Positions 8,739 to 17,553 of a DNA stretch of 64,000 nt are shown in pieces; the first letter of the stretch is position 1; every line of letters begins with the position of its first letter. Below the pieces are notes generated by a model that saw nothing but the letters and a program-made list of their open reading frames with translations, did not search any database and was not told the origin of the DNA. Origin of the DNA: Arcicella lustrica. GTDB lineage: Bacteria; Bacteroidota; Bacteroidia; Cytophagales; Spirosomataceae. A program made the position numbers and the translations under genes. The stretch lies in assembly GCF_034930985.1 (NCBI RefSeq), contig NZ_JAYGIM010000020.1, positions 1-64,000 on the forward strand, written 5' to 3'.

Positions 8739-11700
8739 TTAGAATTTCAGATTCAAGTTCAAACCATAAGAACGAGTACGTGGCAAACCGATTGACTCAA
8801 TCCCCTGTGCAGCACCGTTCGTTAAGCCTTGCTCAGGGTCAAAATTGTCGGTCTTTTTGTATAAAATCAGAAGGTTACGACCCACTAATGAGACACTTGC
8901 CGATTGTACGCCTAAAGATTTCAAGAAACCTGCTGGCAAACGGTAAGAAATAATCACCTGACGCAGTTTTACGAAACTTGCATCATGCACAAACAATTCT
9001 GTGTAGCGGTTTAGGTTGTTGTAGTAAGCACTACGCAAATTCGCTACTGGTACAGTATAAGAATAGGCATCGCCATTGGCTGTTACACCTTTTAGAGCTA
9101 AACCATTTTCACGACCCGGCAAAGTTGATTTCATTAAACCCAAACGAGTAGCATATACTTCCATTACTGAGAAAATACTACCGCCAAATTTACCATCAAC
9201 CAACATATCTAAAGAGAAGTTTTTGTATTTGAAAGTATTATTCAAACCCATAGTATATGGTGAAACGCCATTGCCTAAATATTGGTTGTTGTCAGTTTGT
9301 AAAGGAAGGTTTGAATTGGTATCATAAATGATATTTCCAGCGGCATCTCTTTTCATACGGTATCCATAAATACCTCCGAATGGCATACCTACTTGGTTGT
9401 TAATGAAGGCATTACCATTTGCAGAGTTACCAATTGAAAAAGTATTAATGCCATCAGCTAATTTTAATACTTCACTTTTGTTATAGGCAAAGTTGAAGCT
9501 AGTATTCCATGAGAAATCAGCAGATTTGATTGGTGTACCTTCTAGCAATAATTCTATCCCTTTGTTACTTAATTCACCAGAGTTTAGAATCGCACTTGTA
9601 TAACCTGATGCACCAGAAATCGGTACGCTTACGATGTCATTTGATGATTTCTTGTCATATACAGCAGCATCAAAGCTTAAACGTCCTCCGAATAATCTTG
9701 TGCTTAAACCAAGCTCAAGCGTTGTAGAAGTAAATGGTTTTAAACCAGCGTTGGTAATTGAAGCTGAACTTACGTTTTGTAATGGTACACCACTTGCACT
9801 CGGCACATTGCTGTATGCTAAGTTGATAGCGTAAGGGTCAGGACCACCGCCACCTACTTGTGCCCATGAACCACGTAGCTTTAAATTATCAATAACTCGT
9901 GGCATGTTTATCACATCCGAAAGCATTAAACTTGTACCAATACTTGGATAGAATACATTATTATTTTTAGGACTTAATGTTGAAAACCAGTCCTGACGAC
10001 CCGTTAAAGTTAAAAACCAAATGCCTTTGTAATCTAAATCCGCTGAACCAAAAACTGAGTTCGTTTTGATATTGCTAGTTACTGGCGTCGCCGTAGAAGT
10101 AGCCAAGTTTGAATAACTATAGAAGTAAGGAATGGTGTATCCTTGTCCATAGAAATCAAATTGGTTGTTTTTAAACTGGCGAGTATTTGCTCCTCCTAAA
10201 ACTGATAAGCCTATTGTTTCTGCAAATTTGGTATTATAAGCAGCGGTAATCATACTGTTGGTTTCTGATACATCTGATTTAATGCCATCGTACTGACCTT
10301 GAGGAATATACTGCCCACCTGTTGGCATAATACTGGTGAAATTATAATTGTAAAAATCACGAGTAGTAGTTGCTTTTAAAGTCAAGTTTTTTAATAAATC
10401 ATAAGAAACAGATGCTTGCCCGATAAAGCGATCTTTTGTATCTGTTTGTTTGAATTTATTGACGAAAAAATAACCATTCGTTACAATACCTGCATCATTC
10501 CAGAAAATCTCATTACCATTTGCATCATGTCCCGGGTTTAACCATCTAACATCCACCGTATTAGCTACTTCATAAGCCATCCAGTTTGGATTACCCAAAG
10601 CATCACCTGCGATTGGGCGATTATTTCCTTGTTCAAGATTATATTGTACTACTGCTTCTGCTCTAAGGCGCTCGCTAAGTTTGGCTGAAATATTCAAACT
10701 AGCCGTTTTACGGTTATAAGTATTAGAAGGCAATACACTTTTTGCACTTAAGTCTGCTAAAGAAAGACGATACAGAATGGCATCATTTCCGCCAGATAAG
10801 GCAACAGAGTTCGTAAAAGTAGTTCCTGTCTGATAGAAATTTTTCAAATTATCTTTCTGAGCAAGATATGGGTGATTTTTGCCATCGGCAGCCATATAAT
10901 TGGTAGAGCCGTCTATTTTTGCTCCAAACGAACGACGACCCGTAGCCTGAGCTTGAGCCAAAGTTGTAGGCATTACACCGCCATCACCTTGTCCGTATTC
11001 ATATTGAAAATCTGGAAAAACAGATACATTTTCCATCGTAAAAGTACTGTTGTATTCAAGACCGATACCTTTTTGAGCTTTCCCTTTTTTCGTTGTAATC
11101 AATATTACTCCATTTGCCCCACGTGAACCGTATAATGCTGCGGCAGCACCACCTTTCAATACTGTCATTGATTCAATATCATCAGGGTTGATAGCTGAAA
11201 TACCATCTCCACGGTCAGTACCAGCCTTCGTTCCTAAACCATTTGGCAATGAACTTCCGCCCGGAACACTGTTATCAATCGGCATTCCGTTGATTACGTA
11301 TAAAGGTTGACTGTTACCCGTCAAAGAACCATTGCCACGAATTACCACACGGCTTGAACCACCCGGACCGGTTGATAAACCTGTAGCATTTACCCCTGCA
11401 ATTTTACCTGTTAAACCATTCGCAACGTTGTTTTCACGAGCTTGTGTAAAGTCTGAACCATTAATTTCTGATACAGAATATGCCAATGCTCTTTTGTCTT
11501 TTTTTACACCCAAAGCCGTTACCACAACTTCGTTAAGTTGTTGCACGTTTTCTTTTAAAGAAACAGTAATTGAACTTTGATCTGCCGCTACAGCTACTTC
11601 AAATTTTTCAAAACCGACACTTGTAATAACCAATGTAATGTTTTTAGTAGCAAAATTTTCTGGCAAATTCAATTTGAAATTCCCTTCGGCATCAGTAGTT

Positions 11701-11939
11701 GTACCAACTCGTGGATTTTCTTTGATAAAAACCGCAGCACCAATCACTGGGCTTGCATCTTTTGCAGCAATAACTTTCCCTCCAATCTCTTTCACAATAC
11801 TCAATCTTGCTGATTTCGGCAGATGAGTAGCGGTATTTTTATTCACATTAGCATGCGAATTGCCACTTATTGCTAAACTTCCGATGAGAGAAAGCCATAA
11901 TAAGCGTTGAGAGCCTTTTAATAGTCTAATTTTTTTCAT
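8739..11939 (-). CDS. SusC/RagA TonB-linked outer-membrane transporter
   Basis: Energised outer-membrane import of oligosaccharides with its SusD partner. The signal peptide covers residues ~1-30. A carboxypeptidase-regulatory-like beta domain follows (~52-130, GAAVFIKENPRVGTTTDAEG). The TonB plug starts near 138 (LNEVVVTALGVKKDKRALAY) and contains RVVIRGNGSLTG. The rest is the ~22-strand barrel ending in a C-terminal Phe. At 1066 residues it is typical. It is the first gene of the transcript. A TGCAAT-rich palindrome overlaps its predicted promoter, so control by the divergent DeoR repressor is likely. Confidence 0.95.
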   Translation of the reverse strand: MKKIRLLKGSQRLLWLSLIGSLAISGNSHANVNKNTATHLPKSARLSIVKEIGGKVIAAKDASPVIGAAVFIKENPRVGTTTDAEGNFKLNLPENFATKNITLVITSVGFEKFEVAVAADQSSITVSLKENVQQLNEVVVTALGVKKDKRALAYSVSEINGSDFTQARENNVANGLTGKIAGVNATGLSTGPGGSSRVVIRGNGSLTGNSQPLYVINGMPIDNSVPGGSSLPNGLGTKAGTDRGDGISAINPDDIESMTVLKGGAAAALYGSRGANGVILITTKKGKAQKGIGLEYNSTFTMENVSVFPDFQYEYGQGDGGVMPTTLAQAQATGRRSFGAKIDGSTNYMAADGKNHPYLAQKDNLKNFYQTGTTFTNSVALSGGNDAILYRLSLADLSAKSVLPSNTYNRKTASLNISAKLSERLRAEAVVQYNLEQGNNRPIAGDALGNPNWMAYEVANTVDVRWLNPGHDANGNEIFWNDAGIVTNGYFFVNKFKQTDTKDRFIGQASVSYDLLKNLTLKATTTRDFYNYNFTSIMPTGGQYIPQGQYDGIKSDVSETNSMITAAYNTKFAETIGLSVLGGANTRQFKNNQFDFYGQGYTIPYFYSYSNLATSTATPVTSNIKTNSVFGSADLDYKGIWFLTLTGRQDWFSTLSPKNNNVFYPSIGTSLMLSDVINMPRVIDNLKLRGSWAQVGGGGPDPYAINLAYSNVPSASGVPLQNVSSASITNAGLKPFTSTTLELGLSTRLFGGRLSFDAAVYDKKSSNDIVSVPISGASGYTSAILNSGELSNKGIELLLEGTPIKSADFSWNTSFNFAYNKSEVLKLADGINTFSIGNSANGNAFINNQVGMPFGGIYGYRMKRDAAGNIIYDTNSNLPLQTDNNQYLGNGVSPYTMGLNNTFKYKNFSLDMLVDGKFGGSIFSVMEVYATRLGLMKSTLPGRENGLALKGVTANGDAYSYTVPVANLRSAYYNNLNRYTELFVHDASFVKLRQVIISYRLPAGFLKSLGVQSASVSLVGRNLLILYKKTDNFDPEQGLTNGAAQGIESIGLPRTRSYGLNLNLKF

Positions 11940-11971
11940 GCTTAAAAGTTTTTTATGGTAAATTGGATTGT

Positions 11972-12006
11972 TGCAATAACTGCAAATAAATATTGCATTT
12001 ATTGCA
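11972..12006. promoter_or_regulatory. Candidate DeoR operator overlapping the susC promoter
   Basis: Nested inverted repeats: TGCAATAA (11972-11979) pairs with TTATTGCA (11999-12006), and inside them TGCAA (11981-11985) pairs with TTGCA (11993-11997). A minus-strand -7-like element TATGTTTG lies at 12007-12014, so the palindrome would cover the susC transcription start, a classic repressor position. Confidence 0.6.
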
Positions 12007-12093
12007 CAAACATATAAACTTTTCGTAGAAAAAAAGGCTTTTGTTAAAAAAATATTATTAATAAGTAATTAAATTGAGTATTTTATCTCAATA

Positions 12094-12110
12094 ATTGCAA
12101 AGTTTGCAAT
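12094..12110. promoter_or_regulatory. Second TTGCAAT palindrome (candidate DeoR autoregulatory site)
   Basis: ATTGCAAA-G-TTTGCAAT is a perfect 8+1+8 palindrome sharing the TGCAAT half-site with the operator at 11972-12006. It lies about 40 bp upstream of the -7-like TATCTTTG (12153-12160) that precedes the regulator gene. Confidence 0.55.
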
Positions 12111-12152
12111 ATAATTTGCGGTAAAAACCACGGATAACTTGCAGTTTTTTTA

Positions 12153-12160
12153 TATCTTTG
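12153..12160 (+). promoter_or_regulatory. Bacteroidota -7 element of the deoR-type gene
   Basis: TATCTTTG matches TAnnTTTG 34 bp before the ATG. No convincing -33 TTG was found at the usual spacing. Confidence 0.45.
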
Positions 12161-12193
12161 TTCTACTCAATTTGAAAAAAAGTAATTATTATA

Positions 12194-12952
12194 ATGTCGA
12201 TTAGCTTATTAAAGAAAGAACGTAAAGATTTGATTTTGAAGGAAATCAATGTTCATACAAGAATATCTTTAGGGGAATTAGTAGAATCATTGAATGTATC
12301 GGAAGATACCATTCGAAGAGATATTAATGAATTAGCCGAAGAAGGTGAAATTATCAAGATTAGAGGCGGTGCGATGTCGAAAGCTTATCACCATTCTTCA
12401 AATCTTAAGGAAACCTATGCGCATTCTCATAAAGTAGAAATCGGACAAAAAGCATTTTCTTTATTGAAAGAAGGAATGTTGGTGTTGATTGGTGGTGGTA
12501 CAACCATCCGTGAATTTGTGAAACTGATTCCAGAAGATTTTTCGGCTACTTTTATGACGGTCAACCCATTGACTGCCGTTGAGTTATTAGACAAACCCAA
12601 TATTGAAATTATTCTGATTGGCGGACAAGTATCAAGATATAGCCAAATGTCAATCGGAGGAGAAGTACATCACCGACTTTCAGAAATGAAAGCTGATTTG
12701 TGTATTTTGGGAACAAATGCTTTGGATGCTCAGGGAGGAGTAACGGATTCTGACTGGGAAACTGTTCAGGTGAAAAAAGCGATGATGAAAGCTTCGGATA
12801 AAGTAGCAGTATTGGCAATTTCTGAAAAATTGAATTCTGTCATGAAAATGAAAGTAGCCGACTTGCAAGAAATCGACTACCTCATTACTGAACTGCCCTC
12901 CAATTCACCAGAATTATCTGCTTATCAAAATAGTAAATTGCAGGTTATATAA
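12194..12952 (+). CDS. DeoR/GlpR-family sugar-responsive repressor
   Basis: A cytoplasmic transcription regulator that senses a phosphorylated sugar. The N-terminal DeoR helix-turn-helix (residues ~6-60) has the family signature VSEDTIRRDINELAEEG. The C-terminal sensor domain (~75-230) has GGGTTIREF and ILGTNALDAQGGVTD, as in DeoR phosphosugar-binding domains. It is 252 residues, full length, and divergent from susC, with TGCAAT palindromes in the shared promoter. GlcN6P, GlcNAc6P or a fucose catabolic phosphate is the likely effector, given NagB and the fucosidase nearby; the sequence does not say which. The stop codon TAA is the first three bases of an inverted repeat arm. Confidence 0.92.
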   Translation: MSISLLKKERKDLILKEINVHTRISLGELVESLNVSEDTIRRDINELAEEGEIIKIRGGAMSKAYHHSSNLKETYAHSHKVEIGQKAFSLLKEGMLVLIGGGTTIREFVKLIPEDFSATFMTVNPLTAVELLDKPNIEIILIGGQVSRYSQMSIGGEVHHRLSEMKADLCILGTNALDAQGGVTDSDWETVQVKKAMMKASDKVAVLAISEKLNSVMKMKVADLQEIDYLITELPSNSPELSAYQNSKLQVI

Positions 12953-13096
12953 TTGTGATTGAGTGAATTGTGAATTAGTGAATTAGTGAATTAGTGAATG
13001 GGAAGCAACTTTACAGAAATAGAGTTCCCCATTAATTGTTTTCAATCTTACTTGTTAAAACAATTCACAACTCACTCAATCACTCATTCACAATTA
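12950..13096. repeat. Large imperfect inverted repeat of GTGAATTA units
   Basis: The left arm (from 12950) carries AATTGTGATTGAGTGAATTG followed by three GTGAATTA-type octamers. The right arm 13061-13096 is its complement with an indel. The arms hold the stop codons of both convergent genes: TAA of the DeoR-type gene at 12950-12952, and TGA of the DUF983 gene at 13080-13082. The DUF983 protein's last residues (VIVNE) are therefore encoded by the repeat. Confidence 0.75.
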
Positions 13097-13496
13097 CTTC
13101 AGGTTTGTATTTTACAAAACCGAAGAGATGTAAAAAGATAGATCTTGATATTCTGAAATTAAAAGGAACAGAAATCAAAGAAATTACTGTGATTGGAATG
13201 ATGTAACCCATAATTGGTGGGTCATTGAAAAACCAATATAAAACCACTCCTAAAACTGCTAAGATTAAAATCGAAAAAGCGTAGCTCACAAACATTGCTC
13301 CATACCAAAATCCTGGTTCTACTTCGTAACGCAAATTACAAACAGGGCAATTACTGTGCATTTGGTCAAACTTATCTACTCGAAAAAATGGATATTTAAA
13401 CATTTTTCCTTCTCTACATTGTGGACATCTCCCCTCTGCAATGGCTTGAAAACGAGAAGGATGACCGTCTAATTTTAAGGTCTGATACTGGCTCAT
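13080..13496 (-). CDS. DUF983 family small membrane protein
   Basis: 138 residues with two zinc-ribbon-like CxxC pairs (CPQCREGKMF near 23 and CPVCNLRY near 50), GFWYGAMFVSYAF, and then two hydrophobic helices (~68-92 and ~98-118). This arrangement is typical of DUF983. The biochemical role is unknown. It lies between convergent and co-directional sugar genes without an evident link to them. The extreme C-terminus reads into a dispersed repeat. Confidence 0.85.
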   Translation of the reverse strand: MSQYQTLKLDGHPSRFQAIAEGRCPQCREGKMFKYPFFRVDKFDQMHSNCPVCNLRYEVEPGFWYGAMFVSYAFSILILAVLGVVLYWFFNDPPIMGYIIPITVISLISVPFNFRISRSIFLHLFGFVKYKPEVIVNE

Positions 13497-13624
13497 ATCT
13501 TTATTGTTTTATTGAAAGTAAATGACATTTATCATTTAATAATCATACAACAAAGCTAGAGAAGGACTATCCAAAACAATGGTATTTAACAAGCCGTCTA
13601 TGGTACTTTTTACTTATTTCTCTT

Positions 13625-13702
13625 TAGTTGTGAGTTAGTGAATTGTGAATGAGTGATATTTTTATCGTTTATAATTACTCACAATTCACTAACTCACAAC
13701 TA
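13625..13702. repeat. Inverted repeat with perfect 24-nt arms (GTGAATTA family)
   Basis: Arms 13625-13648 and 13679-13702 (beginning TAGTTGTGAGTTAGTGAATT) are perfectly complementary around a 30-nt AT-rich loop. The right arm ends six bases before the permease stop codon at 13708. Such a long perfect stem could act as a terminator or 3' stabiliser. Confidence 0.85.
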
Positions 13703-13707
13703 CTACT

Positions 13708-14958
13708 CTACCACGATTGTTTTTTGTGACCTATCGTTGCGAAGAACAAAATATATAAATAGCAAGGAATCAAAATCAAATAAGCTTCTTGAATGCCAAA
13801 TGATTCTGCTAATTTTCCGTAGAAGTATGGTAAAATCGCTCCGCCACCGATACCCATGATGAGTAAAGCAGAACCGAATTCAGTTTTCTTTCCTAAGCCT
13901 TTAATTGCTAATGGAAAAATCGCTGGCCACATCAAAGCATTGGCTAAACCCAGCATTGCTACAAAAGCTACCGAAGTAAAACCAGCTGTAAATACAATAC
14001 CAAGTGTAAAAATTGAGCCAATAATTCCGCAGTACATCAAAGCTTTATTTTGTGAAATGAATTTCGGAATAGCCACAATACCAACAAAATAACCAACCAA
14101 CATCGCAATCAACGTTAGCGAAGTAAAGTTTTTAGAAACATCTAAACTAATACCTAACGAGCTTCCGTATTGTCCGATGGTATCACCTGCAATTACTTCA
14201 ACACCAACACAGCAGAAAATAGCTAAAATTCCAAAGACTAAATTGGCGTGTTGTAGAACACTCTTCTCTCCTACTTCAGATGCCGTATCGGTTTCTTCTT
14301 TACTTGTGTCAATTTCAGGCAAGCTAGACTTATAAATCAAAAATGCCAAAAGCACTAAAGCGATTGCCATTACGATGTATGGAACAATTACTCTTCCTGC
14401 TAATTCGTTCAAAAGTACTTCTTTTTCAGCAGCCAAGCTTGTTTTTAATTGTGTTTCGATGTCGCTCGCTCCGTCTAAAATGATTGCTCCTAAAATCAGT
14501 GGACTTAAAGCCCCTGCAATTTTATTACAAACACCCATGATACTGATACGTTGCGCTGCACTTTCAATTGGGCCTAAAATACTGATATATGGATTTGAGG
14601 CAGTTTGAAGTAAAGAAATTCCCGCACCTTGAATAAATAATCCTGTTAAAAACAGAGCAAAGGAACGAGATTGAGCTGCAGGTACAAAAATAATTGCACC
14701 AATTGCCATCACTACTAAACCCCAAGCCATTCCATTTTTAAAGCCGACTTTCGTCAGAATCATCGAAGATGGAATCGCTAGAAAAACATAAGCAATATAA
14801 AAGGCAAATGTTACCAAAAGTGCTTGGGCATATTCAAGTTCACAAGCGATTTTAAGGAATGGTATAAGTGTACCGTTGAGCCAAGTGATAAAACCGAAGA
14901 TGAAAAACAACATTCCGATAATCACAATGGGAGAAAAAAATGATTTACTTTTAGTCAT
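13708..14958 (-). CDS. Sugar MFS permease, FucP/NagP type
   Basis: An inner-membrane proton-coupled sugar transporter of the FHS (fucose-galactose-glucose) branch of the major facilitator superfamily. It is 416 residues with about 12 hydrophobic segments. FFIFGFITWLNGTLIPFLK in helix 1 and QTASNPYISILGP in helix 4 are hallmarks of FucP/NagP proteins. The nearest co-directional gene is NagB/PIG-L, which favours GlcNAc. The fucosidase in the same locus leaves L-fucose possible, but no fucose isomerase or kinase is present here. I therefore lean to a GlcNAc permease without certainty. Confidence 0.88.
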   Translation of the reverse strand: MTKSKSFFSPIVIIGMLFFIFGFITWLNGTLIPFLKIACELEYAQALLVTFAFYIAYVFLAIPSSMILTKVGFKNGMAWGLVVMAIGAIIFVPAAQSRSFALFLTGLFIQGAGISLLQTASNPYISILGPIESAAQRISIMGVCNKIAGALSPLILGAIILDGASDIETQLKTSLAAEKEVLLNELAGRVIVPYIVMAIALVLLAFLIYKSSLPEIDTSKEETDTASEVGEKSVLQHANLVFGILAIFCCVGVEVIAGDTIGQYGSSLGISLDVSKNFTSLTLIAMLVGYFVGIVAIPKFISQNKALMYCGIIGSIFTLGIVFTAGFTSVAFVAMLGLANALMWPAIFPLAIKGLGKKTEFGSALLIMGIGGGAILPYFYGKLAESFGIQEAYLILIPCYLYILFFATIGHKKQSW

Positions 14959-15029
14959 AATGGTGGTTGGTTTGGGGCAAAATATATAAATAAAGTAAGG
15001 AACAAATTCTTGAAAGGTTCATATTAAAT

Positions 15030-15062
15030 AAATTCACTACAGGCATCGCCCGTAGTGAATTT
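15030..15062 (-). terminator. Hairpin between nagB and permease genes
   Basis: Perfect 11-nt arms AAATTCACTAC (15030-15040) and GTAGTGAATTT (15052-15062) with an 11-nt loop. On the minus strand it is followed by an AT-rich stretch without a strong T-run. It is probably a weak terminator after nagB. Confidence 0.45.
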
Positions 15063-15163
15063 TAATGTTCAAGCATTATTAATATATAACCAGTTCTAAC
15101 TAAATTTTCAAGTTTGTGAATGAAGTAATGCTTAGTCTCTGTATTCAGACGACAAGCATAATA

Positions 15164-17095
15164 TTAAAAGTGGTATCGCACAAAAGCCTCGATGGCTGCG
15201 TATTCTGCAAAACCTAATTTGTTGTATAAATCTGCCGTAGCACTGTTTCTATCTTCAGCACGTTGCCAAAATTCTCTAGAATCGTTTCCTTGGAAAACCA
15301 CTCCGTCTTTTTGCGATTGGTGTTTGAAAATTCCGTGACGTTTCTGTAATACTTGTGTTGGACTCATCGGCACAGCCATTTCAATTTCATGAATATCCCA
15401 CTCTGCCCAAGCTCCACGGTACAACCAAACCCAACAATCGTTCATGTAATCTTCTTTTTTCAAACGCTCAAGCGATTCGAAAATGGCATCCAAACATACT
15501 TTGTGCGTTCCGTGTGGGTCGGCTAAATCGCCTGCCGCAAAAATTTGATGTGGTTTTATTTCAGCAATAATATTTGAAACGATTTTGATGTCTGCTTCGC
15601 CCAAAGGCATTTTTTGAATAGCACCCGTTTCATAAAAAGGCATATCCAAAAAGTGAACATTTGATGATGGAATACCTACAAAACGACAAGTAGCTTTAGC
15701 TTCTCCCTGACGAATAATTCCTTTTACATAACGCACCGAAGGAATATCAATTTCGCTGTCTTTCTTTTTACTTAAAAAGGCTCTTGCTTCTTCAAAAACA
15801 GTATTATATTTTTTGTTTTCAATGTCAAAAGCTGTGTTGAAATCGTCTAAGAAATCAATAAAACGCAAAGCTTCATCATCTGCAACAGCAATATTTCCTG
15901 ACGTTTGGTATGCTACGTGTACATCATGTCCTTGGTCAACCAAACGCTGGAAGGTTCCACCCATTGAAATAATATCGTCGTCTGGATGTGGACTAAAAAT
16001 CAATACTCTTTTTTGGGCAGGAAAAGCTCTTTCTGGTCTGTTGGCATCACTTGCCAATGATTTTCCACCAGGCCAGCCCGTAATGGTATGTTGAAGACTT
16101 TGGAATACTTGTAAATTAATATCGTAAGCCTGACCGTAATTTGCGAGTAAATCGCTTAATCCGTTTTCGTTATAATCACGATTGGTTAATTTCAGAATCG
16201 GTTTATCTAAGCTCAAAGCCAAATTGGTAACGGCTTTTTTCACCATCATTTTATCCCAAATTACTTCATCAAATAACCAAGGTTTTTTACGACTGCTTAA
16301 TTCAGAAGCACTTGCTTCGTCTAAAATAAACCTTACATTCTGGTGTCCTTGTAAATATGAAGCTGGAATTTTCTCTGAAACAGGTCCTTCAATCGCTTCT
16401 TTAATTACTTGAGCTTTATGTTCTCCAAAAGCCAAAAGCACCACTCTTTTTGCTTCCATGATTGCTTTTACACCCATCGTTACTGCTCTGCGTGGCACTT
16501 TTACCAAAGTACCAAAGTCGCCCGCAGCATCCATACGAGTCGTAATGTCAAGCGTCATTAATCTTGTTTTCGAGTTCACCAAAGAACCCGGCTCGTTGAA
16601 ACCTATATGTCCGTTTCTACCGATGCCCAAAATTTGTATATCTAATCCGCCCAATTCTTCAATCTGCGCTTCGTACTCTTTGCAGAAGATGGCGAGTTTT
16701 TCTAAAGGTAAAGTTCCAGTTGGAATATGACAGTTTTCAGGAGCAATGTTTACATGATCAAACAATTGTTCTTTCATGAAACGGTGATAACTCTGTACTG
16801 CATCAGGTTGCATCGGATAGTATTCATCCAAATTAAATGTAATCACATTTTCAAAACTCAAGCCTTCACTTTTATGAAGACGGATAAGTTCTGCATATAC
16901 TTTTTTAGGTGTTGAGCCAGTGGCTAATCCTAAAACTGCGGGTTTTCCTGAAGCATTTTTTTTGCGGATAATTTTGGCAATTTCCTGTGCTACTGCTTTT
17001 GAGGCTTCAGCGGCATCTTTATAAATTTTAGTGGGTACTCTTTCTAAAGAGATGGTTTCCTTTTCTAGTTCTATGGCTTCAGTTGCTTCAATCAT
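15164..17095 (-). CDS. nagB: Glucosamine-6-phosphate deaminase fused to PIG-L deacetylase domain
   Basis: The N-terminal half (residues ~20-270) is NagB, which converts GlcN6P to fructose-6-phosphate and ammonia. It has GLATGSTPKKVY for phosphate binding, FNLDEYY (catalytic Asp90), and GIGRNGHIGFNEPG (His163, Glu168). The C-terminal half (~362-640) is a PIG-L/LmbE-type zinc deacetylase with SPHPDDD (370-374) and DPHGTH. This two-domain layout is known in Bacteroidota as a NagB-like family. I chose the ATG at 17095 (MIEATEAIELE) over 17143, because the extra 16 residues are basic and do not match NagB. No nagA is in the window, so the deacetylase domain might handle an acetylated substrate; this is inference. 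Confidence 0.9.
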   Translation of the reverse strand: MIEATEAIELEKETISLERVPTKIYKDAAEASKAVAQEIAKIIRKKNASGKPAVLGLATGSTPKKVYAELIRLHKSEGLSFENVITFNLDEYYPMQPDAVQSYHRFMKEQLFDHVNIAPENCHIPTGTLPLEKLAIFCKEYEAQIEELGGLDIQILGIGRNGHIGFNEPGSLVNSKTRLMTLDITTRMDAAGDFGTLVKVPRRAVTMGVKAIMEAKRVVLLAFGEHKAQVIKEAIEGPVSEKIPASYLQGHQNVRFILDEASASELSSRKKPWLFDEVIWDKMMVKKAVTNLALSLDKPILKLTNRDYNENGLSDLLANYGQAYDINLQVFQSLQHTITGWPGGKSLASDANRPERAFPAQKRVLIFSPHPDDDIISMGGTFQRLVDQGHDVHVAYQTSGNIAVADDEALRFIDFLDDFNTAFDIENKKYNTVFEEARAFLSKKKDSEIDIPSVRYVKGIIRQGEAKATCRFVGIPSSNVHFLDMPFYETGAIQKMPLGEADIKIVSNIIAEIKPHQIFAAGDLADPHGTHKVCLDAIFESLERLKKEDYMNDCWVWLYRGAWAEWDIHEIEMAVPMSPTQVLQKRHGIFKHQSQKDGVVFQGNDSREFWQRAEDRNSATADLYNKLGFAEYAAIEAFVRYHF

Positions 17096-17553
17096 TTTAA
17101 TAACAATTTTGAGTAAACATTTCTTAATTTTGAAATAAGACATGCAAACTTAAAGACAAATGAATTATAGTACCTAATGATATTTAAAATAAAAAATCAA
17201 CAAACAGTAAAATAATTATTTAAGTAATATATTTCTGATTTTATAAAATTTATTGTTTTAAATATTGAATTGATGGAATTAATGCTTCCTGAAATCGGCA
17301 ATAAAGTATTGATTTTTCAGGAAAAGCACACAGTTTGAGGATAAATTCAATTATAAATTAAAAATATACCAAGATTTTAAGCTTTTTGTTTGGTGAAATA
17401 GACAGGAAGAAAGAGAAGTGTTTGGAGAAAGTTCCTATAAAAAGAAGACTGCTGATGAATTTCAAGGAAATTATCAGCAGTCTTTTAGACTTTGTGAAAA
17501 TTATTAAAAATAACAATATGGAAATATATTTCCGAATGACTGAAATTTTATAA
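17096..17553. other. Gene-free 458-bp gap
   Basis: AT-rich leader of nagB plus the terminator at 17446-17483. A 72-codon reading frame (17358-17576, minus) overlaps the end of the dehydrogenase gene and the hairpin and looks spurious. I saw no convincing promoter motif. Confidence 0.5.
17446..17483 (-). terminator. Rho-independent terminator of the aldehyde dehydrogenase gene
   Basis: AGACTGCTGAT (17446-17456) pairs perfectly with ATCAGCAGTCT (17473-17483), with a further inner AATTTC/GAAATT stem. The minus strand then reads a T-rich tract (TCTTTTTAT). Confidence 0.8.

Noticed and set aside
12961..13096. Repeats here as a CRISPR array
   Set aside because: The units are 7-8 nt, degenerate and palindromic, with no regular 25-40-nt spacers and no cas genes.
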